A stretch of 12,688 nt of DNA from JANXYW01 sp964458665. GTDB taxonomy: Bacteria > Chloroflexota > Dehalococcoidia > DSTF01 > JACRBR01. Position 1 is the stretch's first letter. Each line of letters starts with the position of its first letter. Of the stretch, positions 6,611-12,688 are shown piece by piece. The DNA is taken from contig CAYWOO010000165.1 of the NCBI GenBank assembly GCA_964458665.1, positions 1 to 12,688 of the forward strand, given 5' to 3'. Below the pieces are notes generated by a model. The model did no database searches and was not told the DNA's origin. It was given only the letters and a program-made list of their open reading frames with translations. Both the position numbers and the translations under genes were made by a program.

Positions 6611-7633
6611 ATGCGCGCCAGATCCGGGCCGCCGAAGTCTTCCCTGACGATCCGTGACATCGCTCGCCTGGCGCAGGTTTCGGCCAGCACCGTGTCGCGG
6701 GTCGTGAACGCGGACATGCGCGTCGGCACCGCCAAGCGCGGCGCCGTGCTGGCCGTGATCGAGCAGGTCCACTACCAGCCCAGCGCGGTGGCGCAGTGGC
6801 TGGCCCGCGGAACCTCGCGCACGTTCGGCGTGCTGACCGAAGACCTGGCCAGCGAGTTCTATGGACAAGCGCTCCAAGGCATCGAATCCGGTCTACGGAA
6901 TAGTGGCTACTACCCGCTGTTCGCGAGCGCACGCCAGCCGGCCGAAGCCGACGCCGCAATCGACCTGCTGCTGCGGAGCCGTGTCGCCGCCTTGATCGCC
7001 GTCGGGCACTTTCAGGAAGAGAAGCTCCGGGAGCTGGCGCGAAAGCTTCCGTTCGTCAATGTCGGCCCCAAGATCGCGGGCCTCGAGGAGCGTTGCGCGG
7101 TTGCCGAGAACCTGTCGGGTGCCTATGAAGCGACGAAGCACCTGATCGCCCTCGGACACAAGCGCATCGTGCACGTCGCCGGCCCTTCCTACCACCAGCA
7201 TGCGGCGGATCGGATCCTCGGGTTCGGGCGGGCGCTCTCCGAGGCGAAGCTGAAGAGCGATCCGCGGCTGATCGTCGAGGGCGACTTCGAAACGGCCTCG
7301 GGCGCCCGCGCCGTCGAGAGCCTGCTGCGGCGCCGGATCGGTTTCACGGCCATCTTCGCGGCCAACGACCCGATGGCCTATGGCGCCATGCACGCGCTCT
7401 TCTTGCGCGGGATTCGGATTCCTCGTGACGTCTCGATCGTCGGATTCGACGACCGCCCGCACTCGGCGTACACCACACCTGCCCTGACCAGCGTTCGCCA
7501 GCCGGAGATCGACATGGGAGCGGCAGCCGTCGCGGCGCTGCTGCGCGAGCTGCGAGGAGATCCCGCGTCATTGCCCCGGTTCACGACGCAGCTGATCGTG
7601 CGTGAGTCGACCGCGCCGCCGCCGCGGCGATGA
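6611..7633 (+). CDS. LacI-family transcriptional regulator
   Basis: 340 residues from ATG 6611, the usual LacI length. The N-terminal helix-turn-helix reads LTIRDIARLAQVSASTVSRVV (12-32) and is followed by the hinge region (YQPSAVAQWLARGTSRTFGVL). The remainder is a periplasmic-binding-protein-like effector domain: SEFYGQALQGIESGLRNSGY, HLIALGHKRIVHVAGP, FAANDPMAYGAMHAL, PRDVSIVGFDDRPHSAYTTP and LTSVRQPEIDMG are all family signatures. Known members bind a sugar or nucleoside effector and repress nearby transport and catabolic genes. The effector is unknown here. Starts further upstream (ATG 6536, TTG 6515) would add a Pro/Ala-rich stretch, and one begins inside the terminator hairpin, so 6611 is preferred although its ribosome site is weak. 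It likely regulates the receptor gene or itself (inference). Confidence 0.92.
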   Translation: MRARSGPPKSSLTIRDIARLAQVSASTVSRVVNADMRVGTAKRGAVLAVIEQVHYQPSAVAQWLARGTSRTFGVLTEDLASEFYGQALQGIESGLRNSGYYPLFASARQPAEADAAIDLLLRSRVAALIAVGHFQEEKLRELARKLPFVNVGPKIAGLEERCAVAENLSGAYEATKHLIALGHKRIVHVAGPSYHQHAADRILGFGRALSEAKLKSDPRLIVEGDFETASGARAVESLLRRRIGFTAIFAANDPMAYGAMHALFLRGIRIPRDVSIVGFDDRPHSAYTTPALTSVRQPEIDMGAAAVAALLRELRGDPASLPRFTTQLIVRESTAPPPRR

Positions 7634-7757
7634 TCGCTCACGCTCGAAGACTCGACGCCTGTGGAAAACGCTGTTGGAAACCTGTTGGTGGCGTGCCGAT
7701 AGGCTGAGGAACGACTGCGGTTCCTTCCGGTTTGCTGCGGAAAAGCTGTGAGGATCT

Positions 7758-8750
7758 TCAGACGGAGGCGGTCCCGGCTTCGAAGAGCCGGCGGACCTGG
7801 GCAGGTTCGCTCGTGACTCCCAGGGCGACCATCAGCTTGATGCGCGCTTTGGGGCCGGACAGATCGCCACCGAAGATGAGCCCCATCCTCTGGAGTTGCA
7901 GGCCGCCGCCTTCGTAGCCGTAGGCGGGCGTGACGCGGCCCGCGCCGCAGCGCGAAACGAGAACCATCGGAATTCGCTTTGCCAGGGCCGAGCGAATCCC
8001 AGGAAGCGCCGCCGGCGGAACGTTGCCGCAGCCGGTGGCTTCGATCACCAGTCCGCGGGCGCCGCGGGCGATCGAAGCACGCAGCAGCGCGTCGTCCACG
8101 CCTGTCGCCATCACGTGCAGGTCCACGTTGGCGACCAGGCGTTTGGCGCGCAACACGGGTCCGCGCTGTGGGGGACGGAAGAAGACCACCTGACCACGAT
8201 CGAGCGTCGCGATCGGTCCCCGTGAAGATCGGAAGGCCGCCAGGTTCTGGGTGTGCCATTTGGTGGCTTCGGCAGCCGCATGGATCTCTTCGCCCACGGC
8301 CACCATCACGCCGCGTCCGCCGGCATCGGCGTGAGCGGCGGCCCGCACCGCGGATCGCAGATTCGCGGGGCCATCCCAGCCCGGGTCCGAGATCGTTCGC
8401 ATCGCGCCGCACAAGACGACGGGCTTCTCGGTATCGAGAGTCAGGTCGAGCAGGAAGGCCGTCTCCTCGAGCGTGTCGGTGCCGTGGGTGATCACCACAC
8501 CGTCGACTCTCGGATCGGCCACGAGCTGCGCCACGCGTCCGCGCAAGCGCCACATCCACGGCGGTGTCACGTGCGGACCGGGCAGCCGCGCGTAGTTCTC
8601 GAGCGCGAGCAGAGCGTCCTTCCTGAGGCCGGGGACGCGCGACACGATCTCTTCTCCCGAGAGCGCCGGCACCGCGGCGCCGGTCTTGGGGTCGATCCGC
8701 ATCGAGATCGTTCCGCCGGTGAACAGGACGTGAACGCGGCGCTTGCTCAT
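7758..8750 (-). CDS. L-asparaginase (type I/II asparaginase family)
   Basis: 330 residues, the standard family length. The first active-site motif is FTGGTIS (T14 matches the nucleophilic Thr). The second is VITHGTDTLEETA, with T91-D92, and K164 in ATKWHTQ completes the Thr-Asp-Lys set. KPVVLCGAMR (109-118) and WDGPANLRSAV are also family marks. The enzyme hydrolyses L-asparagine to aspartate and ammonia. No signal peptide is present, so it should be cytoplasmic. Its ATG overlaps the transporter's TGA as ATGA, making it the last gene of the four-gene operon. There it could feed aspartate toward the threonine branch (inference). Glutaminase side activity is possible. Converges on the LacI-type gene across 124 bases without a clear terminator. 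Confidence 0.93.
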   Translation of the reverse strand: MSKRRVHVLFTGGTISMRIDPKTGAAVPALSGEEIVSRVPGLRKDALLALENYARLPGPHVTPPWMWRLRGRVAQLVADPRVDGVVITHGTDTLEETAFLLDLTLDTEKPVVLCGAMRTISDPGWDGPANLRSAVRAAAHADAGGRGVMVAVGEEIHAAAEATKWHTQNLAAFRSSRGPIATLDRGQVVFFRPPQRGPVLRAKRLVANVDLHVMATGVDDALLRASIARGARGLVIEATGCGNVPPAALPGIRSALAKRIPMVLVSRCGAGRVTPAYGYEGGGLQLQRMGLIFGGDLSGPKARIKLMVALGVTSEPAQVRRLFEAGTASV

Positions 8751-9619
8751 GCTCGCTCCCCGAGGACGACCAGCGTAAGCGCCGCCAGCACCACCGCGCC
8801 ACCCGCGAAGGTCCAGCCCGTCGGAATCTCGCCGAGAAAGAAACCGGCGAGCGCGGCTGCGCTGAGCGGCTCTCCGAGCAGAAACAGACCGATTGTCGGC
8901 GCGGGGAGCGATCGTAGGGAGAGGTTGACCAGGCCGTGGCCGAGCAGCGTCGGCACGATCGCCAGACCCAGGAAGGCGGCCCAGGTGCGCGCCGGAAACT
9001 CGAGCAGTGGCGTGCCGGCGGCCGCCGCGAGGACGCCCAGGATGGCGGCCGAAATACCCCACGCGCCGAGAAGATAGGCGCGCAGCGGGAGCGCCGCGCG
9101 CAGCGCCCGTCCGGCCACGTGGTAGCCCGCCAGCGTCGCCGCGCCCGCCACCGCGAGCGCCGCGCCTTTCAGCGAGCCGAGATCGCCTCGGTAGTCGCCG
9201 ATGCCGATCAGGCCCGCGCCGGCGAGGCCCAGGAGCGTCGCCAAAGCCACCGAGAATGTCGGCGACTCGCGCAGCAGCAGCCCCGATAATGCGATGCTGA
9301 AGAGCGGCGCGGTGTTCACCAACAAGACCGACGCGGCCACGCTGGTATACGACAGGCTGGCGATCCAGGTGACGAAATGAAGCGCCAGGCAGCCGCCCGC
9401 GGCGAACAGCGCCACGCGCCCACGCCGATTCAAACCCGGCCACGCGGCGATCAGGGCGCTGATCGAAAACGGTGCGACGAACAGAGCCGCCAGGCCGATC
9501 CGGTAGAACGCCGTGGCGAGCGCCGGAGCTTGCGCGGCGCGGACCAGGATCGAGCCACACGAGATCAGCGCGACGGCCGTTCCCAGCAGGACGTACGTCC
9601 TGGTTCCGGCCTTGTTCAG
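8747..9619 (-). CDS. EamA/DMT-superfamily transporter (probable metabolite exporter), CTG start
   Basis: 290 residues with about ten hydrophobic segments in two EamA halves. The first membrane span is YVLLGTAVALISCGSILV; the first half ends near GIGDYRGDLGSLKG, and the second half ends with IGLFLLGEPLSAAALAGFFL, whose LLGEPL is a usual conserved spot. Known relatives export amino acids, nucleosides or drugs; the substrate is unknown. Start choice: no ATG, GTG or TTG occurs in frame near the first membrane span, but CTG at 9619-9617 overlaps the preceding TGA as CTGA, exactly like the other NTGA junctions of the operon, and gives the normal family length. GGGG lies about 8 bases upstream as a weak ribosome site. 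An amino-acid exporter would suit the operon context. Confidence 0.85.
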   Translation of the reverse strand: MNKAGTRTYVLLGTAVALISCGSILVRAAQAPALATAFYRIGLAALFVAPFSISALIAAWPGLNRRGRVALFAAGGCLALHFVTWIASLSYTSVAASVLLVNTAPLFSIALSGLLLRESPTFSVALATLLGLAGAGLIGIGDYRGDLGSLKGAALAVAGAATLAGYHVAGRALRAALPLRAYLLGAWGISAAILGVLAAAAGTPLLEFPARTWAAFLGLAIVPTLLGHGLVNLSLRSLPAPTIGLFLLGEPLSAAALAGFFLGEIPTGWTFAGGAVVLAALTLVVLGERA

Positions 9620-10800
9620 GGCTTGGCCCCGAGCGCCGCCGAGGCGCTCGCCAGGGCTGCGTCGAGCTTTTCGATCCGCTCTCCGCCGCCTTGAACGACG
9701 TTGCCGCGGCCTCCGCCACGGCCGTCGACGACCGAGAGCGCCGCCTTGAGAGCGGCGCCGAGATCGTGGGTGAGGCCGTCGGATTGCGCGAACACCAGGT
9801 GGGCCTTTTCGGCGCGGCTGCCCAGCAGCGCGACACACGGCCGGAGCTGGACGAGCTTCTGGGCCAGCGTGCGCAGGTCCTGAGCTGACCAGGCGTCGTA
9901 GGCCCGGATGATCGTGGTTCCTGGAAGCTCCGCCAGCACGCGATGCGCTTCGCCTTCGAGCGCCCACTCCGTCAGCTCTCGATTGCGTTTGTCGGCGGCC
10001 GCCAGGCGGTCGACGGCTGCCTTTGCCGCCGCCGGCAGCTCCAGGAGCCCCGCCGCCAGCGTGCCGCCGACCTGGTCCAGCACGGCAGTCCGCTGGCGCA
10101 GCGCCGCGAGCGCGCGATGGCCGCAGACGAACGACACCCGCGAACCGCCTTTGTGCCGCTCGAGGCCGAACACCACCACCACGCCGACCTCGGCTGTCGA
10201 ACGCGGGTGCGTCCCGCCGCACGGTCGCAGGTCGAAGTCCTCGACCTCGATCAGCCGCACCAGTGGCCCCACGTGCTCCGAGAAGTCGAGGCCCAGTGCC
10301 AGCGCTTCCTCGCGCGGAACGCTGCGCACGCGCACGGCTCGAGCGTCCCAGATGATCTCGTTGGCGCGCGTCTCTGCAGCACCGAGCGCCGCATCGTCGA
10401 GGGTGCGGTCCAAATCGATCGTGCAGGTCTCCGCTCCGAGGTGGAAGCTGACGGTCTCCGAGCGATGCAGCTCCACGATCGCCTGGGAAAGCAGGTGCTG
10501 GCCGTGATGCTGCTGCCGATGATCGCGCCGCCTGATGGCGTCGACGCGTCCGTGGACGGCATCCGCGCCGAGCGCGGCTTCGAGCACGTGAAGGATCTGA
10601 TCGCCCTTTTCGACGACCGCCTTCACCCGCACACCGTCGAGCGTGCCGGTGTCCCACGGCTGGCCGCCGCTCTCGGCGTAGAAAGCCGTGCGGTCGAGGA
10701 CGACAGCCGGCTGACCCTGATGCTCCGGCCTTTCGAGCACGCGCGCGTCGAACTCGAGCAGGTACGGGTCGCTCCAGTAGAGGCGCTCGGTGGCGTTCAC
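9616..10800 (-). CDS. AlaX-type alanyl-tRNA editing protein (long form with DHHA1-like tail)
   Basis: 394 residues from GTG 10800. N-terminal part: AFYAESGGQPWDTGTL (39-54), the beta-barrel signature shared with alanyl-tRNA synthetase. Editing site: H98-x3-H102 (HHGQH) and C194-x3-H198 (RPCGGTH), the four zinc ligands. A helical linker follows (about 255-300), then a DHHA1-like end with GGGRGNVVQGGG (362-373). Known: AlaX proteins hydrolyse Ser- or Gly-charged tRNA-Ala in trans; long forms carry the C-terminal extension. There is no aminoacylation domain, so it is not AlaRS itself. The GTG overlaps the threonine-synthase TGA as GTGA. The link with threonine/aspartate metabolism is unusual; it may protect translation when amino-acid pools shift (inference). 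Confidence 0.9.
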   Translation of the reverse strand: MNATERLYWSDPYLLEFDARVLERPEHQGQPAVVLDRTAFYAESGGQPWDTGTLDGVRVKAVVEKGDQILHVLEAALGADAVHGRVDAIRRRDHRQQHHGQHLLSQAIVELHRSETVSFHLGAETCTIDLDRTLDDAALGAAETRANEIIWDARAVRVRSVPREEALALGLDFSEHVGPLVRLIEVEDFDLRPCGGTHPRSTAEVGVVVVFGLERHKGGSRVSFVCGHRALAALRQRTAVLDQVGGTLAAGLLELPAAAKAAVDRLAAADKRNRELTEWALEGEAHRVLAELPGTTIIRAYDAWSAQDLRTLAQKLVQLRPCVALLGSRAEKAHLVFAQSDGLTHDLGAALKAALSVVDGRGGGRGNVVQGGGERIEKLDAALASASAALGAKP

Positions 10801-11966
10801 CAGAGCGGTGCCATGTTGTCGGCGTACTTGAAGCCGGTGCCGGTGTTGAAGACGACGATCGAGTCGTCGGGGCCGAGGTGCCCGGAGGCCTTCAGCTTGT
10901 GGAGCGCCGCCACGCACGCCCCGCCCTCGGGCGCCATGAAGATGCCCTCGCTGGCTGCGCCCTCCTTCACGCCCTGGATGATCTCGGCCTCCGAAACGGC
11001 GACGCCGGCGCCGTGGCTTTCGCGCATCGCACGCAGGATCAGGAAATCGCCGAGCGCCTTGGGCACGCGCAGCCCATGCGCGTGGGTGGTGGCGCCCACC
11101 CACATCGGCGCTTCGTCCTTGCCCTCGGAGAAGGCCTTCACGATCGGCGCGCAGCCCTCGGCTTGAATCGAGTACATGCGCGGCCGGCCGGGGCCCACGA
11201 AACCCATCGTCTCCAGCTCCTGGAATGCCTTCCACATGCCGATCAGCCCGGTGCCGCCGCCAGTGGGATACAGGATCGCGTCGGGCAGCTTCCAGCCCAT
11301 CTGCTCGGCGAGCTCATAGCCCATCGTCTTCTTGCCCTCGATGCGGTAGGGCTCCTTCAGCGTCGCGCACTCGTACCAGCCGTTCTGCCGGGCGCGCTCG
11401 GCGCAGATCCGGCCGGCGTCCGTGATCAGGCCGTCCACGGTCTCCACGTGCGCGCCGTAGGACTCGGTCTCCATCAGGAAGACCCGCGCGATGTCCTTCG
11501 GAACGAAAACGTGGGCCTTCAAACCGGCTCGCGCCGCGTAGGCCGCGAGCGCGCTTCCCGCATTGCCTGCGGAGGGCAGGCAGACTTCCTTGGCGCCGAG
11601 CGCCTTGGCCATCGAAACAGCGGCGGACAGGCCGCGGGCCTTGAAGGATCCCGTCGGGTTGCCGCCTTCCTCTTTTATGAAGAGACGCGGCAGGCCGGTC
11701 CTGGCTCCGAGCCGCGGCGCGGGCAGCAAGGGCGTGTAGCCTTCGCCCAGGCTCACGCGGTCGTCGGGATCCTCGACGGGCAGGACTTCCCGGTAGCGCC
11801 ACATCGAGGGTTCGCGCAGCGCGAGATGTCCGGGTCGCATGTCCTTGGCGGCGCGCTCGAGGTCGTAGCGCGCCAGCAGCGGCGAGCCGCACTCGCAGAG
11901 GTTCAGGACCTGGTTGGGCTCGTAACGACGCCCGCATTTCGGGCAATCGAGGTGGGTGAGGGGCAC
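10797..11966 (-). CDS. thrC: Threonine synthase (PLP-dependent)
   Basis: 389 residues from GTG 11966. The N-terminal zinc-ribbon-like piece has C8-x2-C11 and C24-x-C26 (CPKCGRRYEP, LCECGSPLL), the second pair one residue tighter than the common CxxC. The PLP lysine is K109 in NPTGSFKARGLSAA; SAGNAGSALAAYAARAG (132-148) and the phosphate-binding PTGGGTGLIGMWKAF (234-248) complete the fold-type II pattern, and the protein ends in FNTGTGFKYADNM. It converts O-phospho-L-homoserine to threonine. A GTG at 12032 in the same frame would overlap the upstream gene and lacks the Cys-rich start, so it is not chosen. First gene of the four-gene operon. A related beta-replacing PLP enzyme is possible but less likely. 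Confidence 0.88.
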   Translation of the reverse strand: MPLTHLDCPKCGRRYEPNQVLNLCECGSPLLARYDLERAAKDMRPGHLALREPSMWRYREVLPVEDPDDRVSLGEGYTPLLPAPRLGARTGLPRLFIKEEGGNPTGSFKARGLSAAVSMAKALGAKEVCLPSAGNAGSALAAYAARAGLKAHVFVPKDIARVFLMETESYGAHVETVDGLITDAGRICAERARQNGWYECATLKEPYRIEGKKTMGYELAEQMGWKLPDAILYPTGGGTGLIGMWKAFQELETMGFVGPGRPRMYSIQAEGCAPIVKAFSEGKDEAPMWVGATTHAHGLRVPKALGDFLILRAMRESHGAGVAVSEAEIIQGVKEGAASEGIFMAPEGGACVAALHKLKASGHLGPDDSIVVFNTGTGFKYADNMAPLW

Positions 11967-11984
11967 GCCGCGATTATACGCGGC
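11967..11984 (-). promoter_or_regulatory. Likely promoter of the thrC operon: TATAAT box inside an inverted repeat
   Basis: On the - strand a perfect TATAAT (11978-11973) lies 6 bases before the GTG of threonine synthase, so transcription should start at or next to the start codon, giving a leaderless mRNA. The box is framed by a perfect inverted repeat, GCCGCG - ATTATA - CGCGGC (11967-11984), which could be an operator. The -35 region (about GCGATA at 17-base spacing, 12001-11996) is weak and overlaps the end of the upstream gene. No Shine-Dalgarno sequence is seen. Confidence 0.55.
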
Positions 11985-11994
11985 GGCTTTTCGG

Positions 11995-12688
11995 CTATCG
12001 CCCGCCCGCTTTGGCCCACATCTCGAAGCCACGGCCGTACAGGTCGTCCTGGTCGAACTCCCAGAACGCCGTGTCGCCTTGGAAGCACGTGTTGGCTCGG
12101 GTGATGGCGGCGGGCATCACCAGCTTCACGCGAAAGCGCAGTTTGGGAATCGGCTCCTTCAGCTCGAAGGAGGGTGGCAGCCCAGCTTGGGCCAGCTCGG
12201 CGGCCAGCTCGTCGCCCCATTCCTGCTCGGCGTCTTCGATCCGTCGAGTCATGTCGTCTACCGCTGTCGACGCGCTCGCCGCGACGATCGCCTGAACCAG
12301 ATCTTTGTGAAGGCCATCGAGCTGGTCGAAGAGATCTTCGATTTCCTTCCGCTCCCTCGGGCCGTAGATCGGGCGTACGGCGAGCCTCTCGACGGCTCGC
12401 GAGAACGGGAGCGCGAAACTGTCGCGATACGCGCGCTTCACGTCGGCGCGCCGCGGTGCCTGCGGCCCCAGGCTGGCCACGACACGGTCGGCGAAGGCGT
12501 TCTCCCGCTTCGACAGCGCTTGGGCGAGGAAGCGAACGCCGGCCAGAGGTGATGCCGGATCCAGGAACACCTCGGACCAGTCGTAGGTCGTCGCCGGGCC
12601 CTCCGCAGACATCGCGAACGAGACGTGGTTGCGAGCCGCCGGCGTCTGTTTGGCGCGCTGGCGCCAGTAGTCCCAGTCGATCTCGTTG
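11995..12688 (-). CDS. Unidentified protein, C-terminal part (5' end outside window)
   Basis: The frame is open from the right window edge (first full codon at 12687) to a TAG at 11997-11995, giving at least 230 residues. An ATG at 12612 exists, but the protein-like sequence continues upstream of it (NEIDWDYWRQRAKQTPAARN), so the gene probably starts outside the window. The middle is helical and charged (ERKEIEDLFDQLDGLHKDL). The end reads RVKLVMPAAITRANTCFQGD, then TAFWEFDQDDLYGRGFEMWA, which resembles the strand-turn-strand end of some bacterial lipoprotein domains ('v.lPg.v..tN.....n...W.f'). No catalytic motif or membrane segment is seen. It ends 28 bases before threonine synthase and could be co-transcribed with it, although a separate promoter sits in that gap. 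Confidence 0.7.
   Translation of the reverse strand, partial: NEIDWDYWRQRAKQTPAARNHVSFAMSAEGPATTYDWSEVFLDPASPLAGVRFLAQALSKRENAFADRVVASLGPQAPRRADVKRAYRDSFALPFSRAVERLAVRPIYGPRERKEIEDLFDQLDGLHKDLVQAIVAASASTAVDDMTRRIEDAEQEWGDELAAELAQAGLPPSFELKEPIPKLRFRVKLVMPAAITRANTCFQGDTAFWEFDQDDLYGRGFEMWAKAGGR

Noticed and set aside
7634..7757. Terminator between the convergent LacI and asparaginase genes
   Set aside because: Only 5-bp stems such as TTCCG/CGGAA and GGAAC/GTTCC are visible, with no T run on either strand.
8751..9836. Large N-terminal extension of the asparaginase frame upstream of ATG 8750
   Set aside because: The extension is Arg/Gly/Ser-rich out-of-frame text across the transporter gene; the asparaginase family starts at the MSKRRVHVLFTGGT segment.
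1..12688. CRISPR array, tRNA, rRNA, insertion sequence or prophage genes
   Set aside because: No regularly spaced repeats, transposase or integrase motifs, or RNA-gene signatures were seen.

Overview
The DNA is GC-rich and tightly packed. A 1,193-residue Oar-type TonB-dependent receptor with an N-terminal carboxypeptidase-regulatory-like domain, together with a bacterial deiodinase-like selenoprotein, points to a Gram-negative bacterium, most likely an Acidobacteriota member. The phylum is an inference from gene style; no rRNA or tRNA gene is present.

Layout. (1) 1-135: C-terminal tail of an unidentified + strand gene. (2) 175-819: one deiodinase-like gene interrupted by an in-frame TGA at 427-429. 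The TGA sits in the family's FGSCT-U-PPF active site and is followed at 444-460 by a hairpin that fits the bacterial SECIS pattern, so it should be read as selenocysteine. Ordinary gene calling would split the gene into two pieces. (3) 1003-1589 (- strand): a RelE/ParE-like toxin and a Phd/YefM-like antitoxin, toxin first, joined by an ATGA overlap. (4) 1627-1785: a frameshifted partial second copy of the deiodinase gene, starting inside what would be the 3' arm of the SECIS hairpin. The two copies are direct repeats enclosing the toxin-antitoxin pair. (5) 1841-2495: a 62-residue protein overlapping a small nucleotidyltransferase, possibly a second two-gene module. (6) 2496-2890: a non-coding stretch with an AT-richer core, leading into (7) the TonB-dependent receptor (2891-6472), a strong intrinsic terminator (6494-6531) and a LacI-family repressor (6611-7633).

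(8) 7758-11966, all on the - strand and transcribed from right to left: threonine synthase, an AlaX-type trans-editing protein, an EamA/DMT transporter and an asparaginase. Every junction is a 4-base NTGA overlap (GTGA, CTGA, ATGA), so the four are very probably one translationally coupled operon. The CTGA junction implies a rare CTG start for the transporter. A perfect TATAAT box lies 6 bases before the GTG of threonine synthase, inside a perfect inverted repeat, suggesting a leaderless mRNA. (9) 11995-12688: C-terminal part of an unidentified - strand protein that runs off the window.

How the genes may work together: the right-hand operon links asparagine/aspartate/threonine metabolism, tRNA-Ala proofreading and a likely metabolite exporter. 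The middle holds an outer-membrane uptake receptor with a nearby sugar-type repressor. The left part is a patchwork of a selenoprotein, its broken duplicate and small addiction-like modules, and looks like the most recently rearranged part of the window.
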